Below are positions 17,151 through 25,691 of a DNA stretch of 58,063 bases, piece by piece. A program made the translations under genes and the position numbers. This DNA is from Bacillus sp. J37 (GTDB lineage Bacteria > Bacillota > Bacilli > Bacillales > Bacillaceae), in contig NZ_JAEK01000030.1 of NCBI RefSeq assembly GCF_000518865.1, positions 1 to 58,063 on the forward strand. Reading direction: 5' to 3'. Under the pieces are notes generated by a model. That model saw nothing but the letters and a program-made list of their open reading frames with translations. It had not been told where the DNA came from and made no database searches. Each line of letters begins with the position of its first letter. Position 1 is the stretch's first letter.

Positions 17151-17410
17151 TTTCATCCTCTGACTGCAAAGGCAAGTAACAGATCTTCTAAGCCTATTTC
17201 TAAAATCGGTATTATTTCGCACTTCATATTTAACTTCCATCTAATGGAACCTATTGTTTTCATCCCCTTATTCAAGAATGAATCATTTCTGTGACATTCT
17301 TCCATTATGATAGATATCTACTCCTAAAATCATATATATTATATACAATATCATTGTTTTATTAGAGCACCCTAAATAAATACGCCTCTAGAAAGGAGAT
17401 CATCTTCATA

Positions 17411-18328
17411 TTGAAATTATTAACCGTTGAACATTTGGTTCAAAAGTTTGCGTTAAAGGTTCTTGCTGGTGAAGAACAACTACAAAAAGCTATAACACAA
17501 CCTAGATCTCACCGTCCCGGTTTAGAGTTCGTTGGTCACTTTGATTTTTTTCCAACGGAACGAGTGCAAATACTTGGGAGTAAAGAAATTACCTATTTAC
17601 ATAAATTAAGCTTGGATGAGCGTCAATTTCGGATAGGGAATATTGTGAAGTATCACCCGCCTTGCTTCATTGTTACGGCTGGTGAAGAAGGACTAACCTA
17701 CTTAACACAATATTGTCTTGAAGAGGGAATCCCTCTATTATGTACGAATACACCACAGCCAACCTCTGAATTCATTACAAAACTTGATGCTTATATGGTT
17801 AAGGCATTAGCACCTGAGACAGCGATCCATGGAGTTTGTATTAATGTCTATGGAATGGGGATTCTAATTCGAGGAAAATCCGGAGTTGGGAAAAGTGAAA
17901 CAGCACATACATTGATTGGGCGGGGACACCGACTTGTTGCAGATGATATTGTCGTGTTAAAAAAGCTTAGTCCGACCACCATTCTTGGCACACATGACGA
18001 GAAAACAAAGGAATTTCTTTCACTCCGAAGCATTGGACTTTTAAATGTTGTCCGACTATATGGAAGAAAAGCATTTCAAGATGAAACAAGAATTGCGCTA
18101 GATATTGAATTGACTAAATGGCAAAAAGATACCCTCAATAATGAATTGGAGCAGGAATCGAAATATACAGAATATATGGGGGTAAACATTCCTCATATTG
18201 AAATCCAATTGCAGCCTGGACGTGATGTTGCAGGGTTAATTGAAGCAGCCGCTAATAATTGGCTTTTGAAACAGCAGGGATATAGTGCAGCAGAAGAATT
18301 TATTAAGCGCCTGGAATCTGAGTTTTAA
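17411..18328 (+). CDS. HPr kinase/phosphorylase paralogue
   Basis: This 305-residue protein covers the full HprK length: an N-terminal domain (about 1-130; PRSHRPGLEFVGHFDFFPTERVQILG) and a C-terminal kinase domain. The P-loop is GKSGVGKSE, the catalytic histidine is in AIHGV, and RLVADD holds the metal-binding acids. The HprK/P signature RGLGIIN is changed to RSIGLLN, and the usual RPGR near the end reads QPGR. HprK phosphorylates Ser46 of HPr or Crh in carbon catabolite repression. The housekeeping gene is normally followed by lgt; here the gene is alone between terminators, so I take it as a divergent second copy whose substrate may differ. The TTG start lies 12 bases from GGAG. Confidence 0.85.
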   Translation: MKLLTVEHLVQKFALKVLAGEEQLQKAITQPRSHRPGLEFVGHFDFFPTERVQILGSKEITYLHKLSLDERQFRIGNIVKYHPPCFIVTAGEEGLTYLTQYCLEEGIPLLCTNTPQPTSEFITKLDAYMVKALAPETAIHGVCINVYGMGILIRGKSGVGKSETAHTLIGRGHRLVADDIVVLKKLSPTTILGTHDEKTKEFLSLRSIGLLNVVRLYGRKAFQDETRIALDIELTKWQKDTLNNELEQESKYTEYMGVNIPHIEIQLQPGRDVAGLIEAAANNWLLKQQGYSAAEEFIKRLESEF

Positions 18329-18355
18329 TGTAAATTTACTTAATCGCATTTTTCT

Positions 18356-18396
18356 AAGAGTCGCTGTACTTTACCTAGAAAGTATAGCGACTCTTT
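18356..18396 (+). terminator. Terminator after the HprK paralogue
   Basis: Ten-base arms AAGAGTCGCT / AGCGACTCTT with an inner TACTTT/AAAGTA stem, followed by TT. It is 28 bases beyond the stop. Confidence 0.7.
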
Positions 18397-18420
18397 TGGT
18401 GCAACCTCAAATAACACACA

Positions 18421-18831
18421 TTACTTATTAATAATAATCGTTAATTTATAGTTTGCATGCTGATTCAAATCTTCTAAAAATTGATTTAATACTTCATTAG
18501 ATGAAAATTTACACTCAAGTAGGTAACAACCATCTCCACTAATTTTATAATTGTTTAAAATAAATGACTTCTGAGTTTTAATAAATGAAAGATATGAATC
18601 ATGATGAGGACTTTTTGTATAAATATTGATCATCGCATGAATCAGGCAGCCTAATTTTGCCTGGTTTATTTTAATTGTATACCCCTCTATAACTCCATTA
18701 TCCTCTAACTTCGCTACTCTTGTTGCAGCAGCTTGACCAGTCAAGTGAACCTTCTCACCCAATTCCTTCATTGTGATCCGGCTGTTCTTGGATAGTTCAT
18801 CAAGGATACGCATATCTGTTTGATCTAACAT
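18421..18831 (-). CDS. Lrp/AsnC-family regulator
   Basis: The 136-residue protein has an N-terminal winged helix (ILDELSKNSRITMKELGEKVHLTGQAAATRVAKLEDNGVIEGY) and an alpha-beta RAM ligand domain. AAAGGAG precedes the ATG. It is divergent from the metallo-hydrolase gene (118 bases), its likely target. The effector is unknown. Confidence 0.9.
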   Translation of the reverse strand: MLDQTDMRILDELSKNSRITMKELGEKVHLTGQAAATRVAKLEDNGVIEGYTIKINQAKLGCLIHAMINIYTKSPHHDSYLSFIKTQKSFILNNYKISGDGCYLLECKFSSNEVLNQFLEDLNQHANYKLTIIINK

Positions 18832-18948
18832 TTATTCAACTCCTTTCAATAATCAAGTTAAACCGCCAAAAGACTTGATTTTATCTATGTAAATGATCGT
18901 TGGTCATAGTTTAAACTATACCTAATTCAAAGAAAAGGGGCAAAAAAA

Positions 18949-19710
18949 ATGAAGATACAACACATTCGCAACGCAACAATCGTTGTTCAATATGCAGGAA
19001 AAATATTTTTAGTTGATCCATTTTTAGCAGAGAAAGGGACTTATCCTCCTTTCCCAAATTCCTTAAGACAAGATCAACAAAATCCACTAGTCAGTTTACC
19101 AGTTTCCATTGACGAACTTATGCATGAAGTCGATGCTGTTATTGTCACACATCTCCATTTAGATCATTACGATGATACAGCAAAAAAAGTCATACCGAAA
19201 CACCTAAAAATGTTTGTGCAAAATGAAGAAGATGCTGCAGTTGTTAAAAGTGATGGCTTTCAACATGTTGAAGTTTTAACAGAAGATACGACTCTTGAGG
19301 GGATTCAAATAATCAAAACGAAAGGTGAGCATGGCAGAGGGGATATTTTAAAAATGGCTGGAGACGTTTGTGGTGTTGTCTTTAAGCACCCTTCTGAAAA
19401 AACATTATATCTTGCAGGTGATACGGTTTGGTATGAAGGAACACAGGAAGTGATCAATACTCATCATCCTGAAATTATAGTTGTTAATGGCGGAGATAAC
19501 CAATTCCTAGAAGGCGGATCTTTAGTTATGGGGAAAGAAGATATCTTTGAAGTGTATAAAGCTGCCCCTAACGCAACGATTGTTTCTGTCCATATGGAGG
19601 CCGTTAATCATTGGACGTTATCCAGAGAAGAATTAAAAAGCTTTGTTCAGGAAAAAGGAATCTCATCTCAGGTCCTCGTTCCTGATGACGGTGAATCTTA
19701 TACATTTTAA
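18949..19710 (+). CDS. Metallo-beta-lactamase-fold hydrolase
   Basis: A 253-residue metal-dependent hydrolase with the MBL motif THLHLDHYD, a downstream histidine in KGEHGRGD, and LYLAGDTVWYEG holding the bridging aspartate; a late histidine is in SVHMEAVNHW. The fold resembles UlaG/UPF0173-like MBL proteins that act on lactones or phosphoesters, but the substrate is not predictable. AAGGGG precedes the ATG. Divergence from an Lrp-type gene suggests amino-acid-linked control. Confidence 0.85.
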   Translation: MKIQHIRNATIVVQYAGKIFLVDPFLAEKGTYPPFPNSLRQDQQNPLVSLPVSIDELMHEVDAVIVTHLHLDHYDDTAKKVIPKHLKMFVQNEEDAAVVKSDGFQHVEVLTEDTTLEGIQIIKTKGEHGRGDILKMAGDVCGVVFKHPSEKTLYLAGDTVWYEGTQEVINTHHPEIIVVNGGDNQFLEGGSLVMGKEDIFEVYKAAPNATIVSVHMEAVNHWTLSREELKSFVQEKGISSQVLVPDDGESYTF

Positions 19711-19782
19711 CAGTTCTTAAAACATATCTTTCAAAAAATCTTTACCATTTTCAATTTTGACCATTAACAGTAATATATTGGT

Positions 19783-19820
19783 AAGAGCTCATGAATGTAT
19801 TGTTCATCTCATGAGCTCTT
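19783..19820 (+). terminator. Hairpin between MBL and MFS genes
   Basis: Perfect 12-base arms AAGAGCTCATGA / TCATGAGCTCTT with a 14-base loop, followed by TCTAATT. It is 73 bases after the MBL stop and 38 bases before the MFS start, so it either ends the former or acts in the leader of the latter. Confidence 0.6.
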
Positions 19821-19857
19821 TCTAATTAGGATGAAGCATTTTGAGGAGGTGCAAAGG

Positions 19858-21165
19858 ATGAAAAATGTAACACAACAGCATCCAAGTTGGGTGCAGGAAT
19901 ACATTGATTCACCAGAGAAACAACAAATGCTTTACAAAAAAACATTAAAAATCGTTATTTTATCACAAATTTTTGGAGGAGCAGGTCTTGCTGCAGGGAT
20001 AACAGTAGGTGCCCTTCTAGCCCAGGATATGCTTGGTACAGAAAGTGCTGCAGGTCTTCCGGTTGCATTGCTCACTTTAGGATCTGCAGGGGCTGCATTG
20101 TTAGTTGGCCGAATTTCACAGCGTTTTGGACGGAGAATAGGGCTTGCTGCAGGTTTTTTCGCTGGTGGTCTTGGAGCCATTGGTATTATCACTGCCTCTT
20201 TACTTAACAGTATTTTGCTATTATTCTTATCTCTTCTTATCTATGGAGCTGGGACCGCTACAAATCTATTAGCCAGATATGCGGGTACAGATTTAGCCAC
20301 ACCTAAACAAAGAGCAACTGCTGTGAGCATGGCGATGGTCTCAACTACTTTTGGTGCTGTAGCAGGTCCGAATCTTGTTGATGTGATGGGAAATTTTGCA
20401 CAATCAATTGGTATTCCTCCATTAGCAGGTCCCTTTATCTTAGCCGCTGCTGCCTTTATTCTCGCCGGATCTGTTCTCTTTATTTTTCTTCGTCCGGATC
20501 CATTGATTGTATCAACAGCCGTTGCGAAGGCACAGGAAAAAACGAATCGTATACAGAAGAAGCCAACTTTTGATAATCCGAACAAAAATAAAAGCGGGAT
20601 CGTCGTTGGTGCAACCATTATGGTGTTAACTCAGCTCGTGATGGTGGCGATTATGACGATGACGCCTATCCATATGGAACACTATGGTCACGGTCTAAGA
20701 GCAGTAGGATTGGTCATCGGATTTCATATAGGTGCTATGTATCTACCTTCACTTTTTACCGGAATATTAGTAGATAAAGTGGGACGCACGGCTATGGCAA
20801 TCGCTGCCGGTGCCACGCTACTATTCTCAGGCTTGGTGGCTGCTTTTGCACCTGGCCATTCAATGGGACTACTTATTTTTGCCCTCATATTGCTTGGAGT
20901 TGGTTGGAACTTTGGCTTAATAAGTGGAACAGCCCTTATCGTTGATGCCACACATCCAACTACCCGTGCCAAAACACAGGGATCTGTTGATGTGTTGGTT
21001 GCATTATCAGGGGCCTCCGGCAGTGCGTTATCAGGAATGGTCGTTGCACATTCCAGTTATGCTGCGCTTTCTCTTTCCGGAGCCGTACTATCACTTTTAC
21101 TTATACCTGTTGTTGTTTGGTCACATACGACTCAACGGAAAGAAAAGGTCAACACGTTAAGCTAA
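19858..21165 (+). CDS. Major facilitator superfamily transporter
   Basis: A transporter of about 435 residues with 12 predicted helices. The motif between helices 2 and 3 is VGRISQRFGRRIG, and its second-half counterpart is TGILVDKVGRTAMA. A long cytoplasmic loop (about residues 215-245) separates the halves. The start at MKNVTQQHP follows GAGGAGGTG; an ATG at 19795 lies inside the preceding hairpin and is rejected. Probably a drug or metabolite exporter; no specific substrate evidence. Confidence 0.88.
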   Translation: MKNVTQQHPSWVQEYIDSPEKQQMLYKKTLKIVILSQIFGGAGLAAGITVGALLAQDMLGTESAAGLPVALLTLGSAGAALLVGRISQRFGRRIGLAAGFFAGGLGAIGIITASLLNSILLLFLSLLIYGAGTATNLLARYAGTDLATPKQRATAVSMAMVSTTFGAVAGPNLVDVMGNFAQSIGIPPLAGPFILAAAAFILAGSVLFIFLRPDPLIVSTAVAKAQEKTNRIQKKPTFDNPNKNKSGIVVGATIMVLTQLVMVAIMTMTPIHMEHYGHGLRAVGLVIGFHIGAMYLPSLFTGILVDKVGRTAMAIAAGATLLFSGLVAAFAPGHSMGLLIFALILLGVGWNFGLISGTALIVDATHPTTRAKTQGSVDVLVALSGASGSALSGMVVAHSSYAALSLSGAVLSLLLIPVVVWSHTTQRKEKVNTLS

Positions 21166-21169
21166 CGTA

Positions 21170-21208
21170 AAAAGACAAGATCTTTAAAACAAGGATCTTG
21201 TCTTTTTT
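21170..21208. terminator. Bidirectional terminator
   Basis: Perfect 13-base arms AAAAGACAAGATC / GATCTTGTCTTTT with an 11-base loop lie between the convergent MFS and DUF2798 genes. T tracts occur on both strands. Confidence 0.85.
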
Positions 21209-21214
21209 AAAATT

Positions 21215-21697
21215 TTATACACTTACTATCTTAGTAGATTTAACATACTTAACAAATAAAAAGCGAACCAGCGGTCCCATAATAAGGATCTGTAGAGGCA
21301 ACGCCATCATAAAATTCTTACCAAATACAGATAAATAATCCGACACAATTGAGCCGGTATTAAATCCGTTGTGAATATACGTTGTAACAAGGCCATAAAT
21401 AGACATAAAGAAAGCCATCCCTATCACCATACAGATAGAAATTGATAGAATTGTATATACCTTATTATTTGTCTTAGCTGTTATTTTCAAAGCTACTTTT
21501 TTGGCATTAGGCCCAACAATAAACAAATCAAGTATGAATGCAATAACAAATCCAATAAGAAAATCAGAAATTCCCTCTATAAGAGTAAGTTCCCCAATCA
21601 TTCCATTGAGATAAAAGTTATAGATCGTCATAAAGAATACCATTCCAAAACACATCATAAAACCAAATTGAATACTTTCCTTCTTTGTTGTTGGCAT
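21215..21697 (-). CDS. DUF2798-type membrane protein
   Basis: The 160-residue protein contains a duplicated two-helix unit: FGFMMCFGMVFFMTIYNFYLNG with a second helix near 45-65, and ICMVIGMAFFMSIYGLVTTY with a second helix near 130-150. The repeated F-M-x-x-Y pattern is typical of DUF2798 proteins. Function unknown. The ribosome site is AAGGAGG. Confidence 0.75.
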   Translation of the reverse strand: MPTTKKESIQFGFMMCFGMVFFMTIYNFYLNGMIGELTLIEGISDFLIGFVIAFILDLFIVGPNAKKVALKITAKTNNKVYTILSISICMVIGMAFFMSIYGLVTTYIHNGFNTGSIVSDYLSVFGKNFMMALPLQILIMGPLVRFLFVKYVKSTKIVSV

Positions 21698-21800
21698 TTT
21701 TTTGTTCCTCCTTTTTCATATCTCTGTATTATAAAGAGGATAAAAATTCCTCGTAAGTGAACATTTTGTGAACCTTGAACAAAAGCTCAAGCGCCTTGAT

Positions 21801-21931
21801 TAGCCTATGGCAAATAAAACGCATATGAATAGAAGACGTTCTCTTTGTCTTCAATTTATTTGTGGCTATACCCTAGAGGCTAAGCGACATCCTGTGCGAT
21901 CTAAGGCTAGGCACTGGATGTCTCACGCTTA
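21801..21931. repeat. Two adjacent stem-loops, possible repeat element or structured RNA
   Basis: Stem-loop 1 (21801-21868) pairs TAGC/GCTA, CAAATAAA/TTTATTTG and GAAGAC/GTCTTC. Stem-loop 2 (21881-21931) pairs TAAGCG/CGCTTA, ACATCC/GGATGT and GTGC/GCAC. The unit lies in a 478-bp gap (21698-22175) with no reading frame. Similar structured intergenic blocks recur in Bacillus genomes, so a dispersed repeat is likeliest; a small RNA is possible. Confidence 0.5.
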
Positions 21932-22043
21932 TCCATAGTTCAATAAATTTTATTGTTTCCTAATCCTAAGCAGAAAAAAACAACTCTTAGCCTCTAATGT
22001 GTAAAGAGGTAATAGTTGTATAATTTTAAACCTTAAAGAAGCA

Positions 22044-22072
22044 TAACCCCGTACTAAAATAGTACGGGGTTA
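22044..22072. terminator. Strong hairpin downstream of XRE module 2
   Basis: Perfect 12-base arms TAACCCCGTACT / AGTACGGGGTTA with a five-base loop. It lies about 100 bases beyond the stop of the minus-strand membrane-protein gene. The T tract is poor on both strands, so it may act as an RNA 3' end stabiliser. Confidence 0.55.
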
Positions 22073-22175
22073 GAATATAGATTTTAATTTTTTGAGATTA
22101 GATACATCCTTCTTCAATAATATCGCTTATATTGCCGAATATCATTATTGTCTTGTAAAACTAACGCTACCCGTA

Positions 22176-22568
22176 TTATTTAAACTTCTTTGAATATAAG
22201 AATTCTGTAATAGGAACGGTAACAAAAGTAAGACCTACCACTATAACCAATGGATAATTATCAATTTCATTGAAACTGCCTGTTCCTTCAGAAATAAAAA
22301 GTATTAAACCAGATAAAATCATGAGAACATAATAACCTATTTTGGCACTTTGGGTTTCAATATGTTTATCTAATTCATCCTTTTCTCCACCACCTTCATG
22401 ATGACCCCAATTCAGCCAATTAAAAAAGTAGCTTAAAGCTAGAAAACTAAAGAATATACCAGCTGCATCAATAGTTCCAAAACTAACCCATTTGAATAAG
22501 GTAAATCCAATAATTGATAGAAAAACAATAAAGACTAAAATAGAGATAATACTTTTGGTTTTATTCAT
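22176..22568 (-). CDS. Four-helix membrane protein of XRE module 2
   Basis: A 130-residue protein with two N-terminal helices, a charged loop (HHEGGGEKDELDKHIETQSAKIGYY) and two further helices. The ATG at 22568 overlaps the XRE gene by eight bases, so it is translationally coupled. An upstream frame extension lies inside the XRE gene and is rejected. Function unknown; it may sequester or sense for the regulator. Confidence 0.75.
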   Translation of the reverse strand: MNKTKSIISILVFIVFLSIIGFTLFKWVSFGTIDAAGIFFSFLALSYFFNWLNWGHHEGGGEKDELDKHIETQSAKIGYYVLMILSGLILFISEGTGSFNEIDNYPLVIVVGLTFVTVPITEFLYSKKFK

Positions 22569-22773
22569 GCCTTTTTCCCCCATTCCCAGAGATAAATAAA
22601 TCTTCCATAGCGACTTCCAAAGTACTTGCGATATCAAATGCTAACTGTAAACTTGGATCATATTTGTTATTCTCGATAGCGTTAATCGTTTGCCTACTTA
22701 CATTACATAATTCAGCTAATTTCCCTTGTGAAAGACTGTTTTTTTCTCTGTACTCCTTAATTCTATTTTCCAT
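22561..22773 (-). CDS. XRE-family (YozG-like) small regulator
   Basis: A 70-residue helix-turn-helix protein: MENRIKEYREKNSLSQGKLAELCNVSRQTINAIENNKYDPSLQLAFDIA. The start at MENRIKEY follows GGAGG. A longer reading frame from 22881 would translate the palindromic operator and is rejected. It shares gene organisation and fold with the XRE gene at 16229. Confidence 0.88.
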   Translation of the reverse strand: MENRIKEYREKNSLSQGKLAELCNVSRQTINAIENNKYDPSLQLAFDIASTLEVAMEDLFISGNGGKRHE

Positions 22774-22793
22774 TTCATCTGCCTCCACATTTA

Positions 22794-22821
22794 CAAGGTG
22801 TAAAAAACCTTTTACACCTTG
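22794..22821. promoter_or_regulatory. Palindromic operator before XRE gene 2
   Basis: Perfect 12-base arms CAAGGTGTAAAA / TTTTACACCTTG with a four-base spacer lie 21 bases upstream of the XRE start. The position overlaps the likely promoter or leader, so binding would repress the module. Confidence 0.65.
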
Positions 22822-22831
22822 ATAATAAAAT

Positions 22832-22875
22832 AAAGCAAAGGAAGTGTCAAACATATTTGACACTCCCTTTGCTTT
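22832..22875 (-). terminator. Terminator of the FixH/PepSY operon
   Basis: Twenty-base arms with a single mismatch, beginning AAAGCAAAGG and ending CCTTTGCTTT, enclose a CATA loop. In minus-strand reading it is followed by ATTTTATTAT. It lies 118 bases past the FixH-like gene stop and just ahead of the XRE module. Confidence 0.75.
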
Positions 22876-22992
22876 GAACATCTATATTTCACTTCTTTGT
22901 AACTTGTACTAACCTGGCCCTTTAATGGAATAACCTAACTGATATTTTCAAACAACTTTAAAATGTTTTATAAGACTTTAATATCACTTAAT

Positions 22993-23463
22993 TTAATGGT
23001 GACCTTCATGCCCACCACTCTGTGGTTTTGCATGACTATCTAAAAATTCCACATCATTCTCTGTTAACTTCCCAACGACAAATTGCTTTTGCGGCATGAT
23101 GATGGAACCGCCGTTACTGGCATGAACTTGTACAAAATAAAGACCATCTTCATTAAAATCTTTCCTTATACTATATATCCCATTTTTCTCTTTCTTAGCT
23201 TGCTCCATTTCATAATGAACAGTACCTTCTTGATTCCAAATTTCAAAATGGACATAGTCCGCATCTTCCACCGGCTCTCCTGCTTGCGTAAGCTTTACTT
23301 TTATCGTCTCTTGTTGAATGTCAGTAAATGTTTCCGGTATATAAATGTCCAGATTAATAGGGTTTTCTTGTTTATATAATGTCACGACATCCTGTTCATT
23401 TGAACATGCCGTTAAGATCATGACAAACAAAGCTGTGATTGAATAACTAAATCTTTTTCTCAT
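22993..23463 (-). CDS. FixH/YtkA-like lipoprotein
   Basis: A 156-residue lipoprotein: signal MRKRFSYSITALFVMILTAC with the lipobox cysteine at about residue 20. It is followed by an immunoglobulin-like YtkA/FixH domain (IKVKLTQAGEPVEDADYVHFEIW...DGLYFVQVHASNGG) and a histidine-rich tail GGHEGHH that could bind metal. It lies 18 bases after the PepSY gene in the same operon. FixH-like proteins accompany copper and cytochrome oxidase assembly factors; here the SCO protein is encoded on the other side of the locus. Confidence 0.82.
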   Translation of the reverse strand: MRKRFSYSITALFVMILTACSNEQDVVTLYKQENPINLDIYIPETFTDIQQETIKVKLTQAGEPVEDADYVHFEIWNQEGTVHYEMEQAKKEKNGIYSIRKDFNEDGLYFVQVHASNGGSIIMPQKQFVVGKLTENDVEFLDSHAKPQSGGHEGHH

Positions 23464-23481
23464 TCGACCTCTCCCCCTTCC

Positions 23482-24828
23482 TTATGCATGAAAGAACTGT
23501 TTTAACCTTGGGATTCTTTGAATGAAAAGCCAATCAATAAGCCAAACAATAATGATCGATAACCCGACTAACGGGAAAATAATACCTAATATGATTAATA
23601 GAATCAAAAATCCTTTTACTTTCCTTGCGCTAGGTGCTTTTGATGCACTCAGTTCATGTTTCTTTTTTCGAATTAGCCACAAATAATAGCCGCTAGTTGC
23701 CACAAAGATGATTCCCCAGCAAATGATGAGACTCATTAATTGATTGAACCAGCCAAACTGTGTTCCTTTATGAAGGGTAACTCCCAATGCCACTACTTTT
23801 CCGATGAATCCATAATTATCAAACCGATAGTCCGTTAAAACGGCACCCGTATATTGATCCACATGCATCGTTAACTCATCCTGTGCTTTTGGTGGGTAAG
23901 CTGATAATGTATAAACGCCTGTCGGGTCACTTGGCATATAAATCGTATAGCTTGGATGAATCCCTTCCCGTTCTGCTACTGTAACCACTTCATCAATCGG
24001 TATTGGAATAAATCCCTCTACTTCTGAAGAGGGGATTTCCAGGTTTTCAGCTGCCCATGGTACGTCTGCAATCTCCTTAGTTTTGATCGTTGAAGTTGGT
24101 GCACTTCCGAAATAAATGGAAGGCGGGTATCCTACACCTGTTTGTGTGGCGACGTTTTGGAAATGACTTCCCCAGAACCCTGACCAAGGCAGGCCAGTCA
24201 TGATTAAGAACAGCATACCGGCAGCGATCCAGAATCCTGGCACAGCATGCAAGTCCCTCACGAGAATCTTTTTACCCTTTTTAAATCGGGGAATAACAAC
24301 GCCTGAAACGGTGAATTTTTTCTTAGGCATCCACAAATAAAAACCCGTAATAACAAGAATGACAGCCCAACATGCTACTAATTCAACGATTCGGTCACCA
24401 ACTGTACCTGCCATTAATTCACCATGGAATTCTTCTATTTTATCCATAATTCGATCTTCGTTGTTCAATTCTCCAATAACGTTTCCTGTATAAGGATCAC
24501 TAAAAACGGTAAGTGATTTATCATGATTCATAATGCCAACTTCACTCGAACGACTCTCTGACTCGCCAGGTCGAAATGTCGTTACAACCGCATCAGGATA
24601 GTGTTTTTTCACTTCCTCAATCTGAGTAGTTGGAGAAATTCTCTCATCCTGCGGAGTTACCTCATATAGGTCTTTATAGAGAAAATTCTCAATCTCCGAT
24701 TTATATAAATAAATCGAACCCGTAACTGCTAGAATAATAAGAAACGGGGCAATAAGAAGCCCGGCATAAAAATGCCATCTCCACACGGTCTTATAAAGAG
24801 AAGGCTGTGTTTGCTTTTCTGTTTTCAT
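23482..24828 (-). CDS. PepSY-domain transmembrane protein
   Basis: A protein of about 448 residues with four or five membrane helices: one near the N terminus (YAGLLIAPFLIILAVTGSIYLY), an external PepSY domain, two in the middle (VELVACWAVILVITGFYLW; AAGMLFLIMTGLPWSGFW), a second external PepSY-like domain, and a C-terminal pair. It has the HxxxG-type helices of the PiuB/iron-regulated membrane protein family, which move electrons or metals across the membrane. GTG at 24831 is an alternative start. The divergent two-component system 189 bases away probably controls it. Confidence 0.88.
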   Translation of the reverse strand: MKTEKQTQPSLYKTVWRWHFYAGLLIAPFLIILAVTGSIYLYKSEIENFLYKDLYEVTPQDERISPTTQIEEVKKHYPDAVVTTFRPGESESRSSEVGIMNHDKSLTVFSDPYTGNVIGELNNEDRIMDKIEEFHGELMAGTVGDRIVELVACWAVILVITGFYLWMPKKKFTVSGVVIPRFKKGKKILVRDLHAVPGFWIAAGMLFLIMTGLPWSGFWGSHFQNVATQTGVGYPPSIYFGSAPTSTIKTKEIADVPWAAENLEIPSSEVEGFIPIPIDEVVTVAEREGIHPSYTIYMPSDPTGVYTLSAYPPKAQDELTMHVDQYTGAVLTDYRFDNYGFIGKVVALGVTLHKGTQFGWFNQLMSLIICWGIIFVATSGYYLWLIRKKKHELSASKAPSARKVKGFLILLIILGIIFPLVGLSIIIVWLIDWLFIQRIPRLKQFFHA

Positions 24829-24896
24829 CACTACTGTAACTCCTCTTCCATGATTTTTTTCTTTAACTATCATAATAAAAGAAAAATGTGTGGGAA

Positions 24897-24956
24897 TTGT
24901 GAAGAAAACGATTTTCTGAACAGTTGACTCTTTTAAAACTCACAAAAACTTCACAA
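24897..24956. promoter_or_regulatory. Candidate response-regulator sites (TCACAA repeats)
   Basis: TCACAA occurs at 24940-24945 and 24951-24956, exactly 11 bp apart, on the plus strand toward the two-component genes. Its complement TTGTGA occurs at 24897-24902, with a weaker TGTGT 11 bp outward, facing the PepSY gene. Direct hexamers one helical turn apart are the standard layout for OmpR/PhoB-type regulators. Confidence 0.6.
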
Positions 24957-25017
24957 CTTAAAAGTAAAATGATAGGTATGATAGATAATCATAGTGTAAA
25001 TAAGCGAGGGACTTCAG

Positions 25018-25689
25018 ATGAGTGTAACCATAATGATTATTGAAGATGAAGACCAAATGAGACAACTGGTCAAAACCTTTCTATTGAAAGAAGGATACTC
25101 GGTGCTAGAAGCCTCAAATGGAATTGATGCACTTACCAAAATCAAACACTATATACCTGAGCTTCTACTAGTTGATGTCATGATGCCCTATATGGACGGG
25201 TTTACTTTTGCAAGTGAAGTGAAAAAAGCCCATGACATTCCACTAATCTTTTTAACCGCAAAAGGAGAAGAATGGGATAAAATCCATGGGTTAAAATTAG
25301 GCGGTGATGACTATATTGTGAAGCCGTTCCACCCCGGTGAATTATTAGCACGAATCGAATCGGTTTTAAGAAGGGCAAAAGTAGCCACTACACCTGTTTC
25401 CAGAAAGGCAATCGGCCCACTTATATTTGATGTAGATTCACACTCTGCCACGATAAATGGGCAATCCCTTTCTTTAACAATAAAGGAATATGAGCTATTG
25501 CTTCTACTTGCGACAAATAACGGAAAAGTATTTTCAAGAGAACAGCTATTACAATCTATTTGGGGATTTTCCTACACTGGCAGTGAACGAACAGTTGATA
25601 CACATATTAAGACACTGCGTTTGAAACTAAAGCAATATGGGACACTTATTCAAACCGTTTGGGGAAAAGGCTATAAAGTAGAGGTGTAG
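25018..25689 (+). CDS. OmpR-family response regulator
   Basis: The 223-residue protein has a receiver domain (about 4-115): acidic pair EDED, phosphorylation site in LLVDVMMPYMDGF, threonine in FLTAKGE and lysine in YIVKPFHPGEL. A winged-helix DNA-binding domain follows (about 128-223; LTIKEYELLLLLATNNGKVFSREQLLQSIWG, RTVDTHIKTLRLKL). The kinase gene follows by two bases. Neighbours point to control of the PepSY/FixH genes and the SCO gene. Confidence 0.93.
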   Translation: MSVTIMIIEDEDQMRQLVKTFLLKEGYSVLEASNGIDALTKIKHYIPELLLVDVMMPYMDGFTFASEVKKAHDIPLIFLTAKGEEWDKIHGLKLGGDDYIVKPFHPGELLARIESVLRRAKVATTPVSRKAIGPLIFDVDSHSATINGQSLSLTIKEYELLLLLATNNGKVFSREQLLQSIWGFSYTGSERTVDTHIKTLRLKLKQYGTLIQTVWGKGYKVEV

Positions 25690-25691
25690 AA

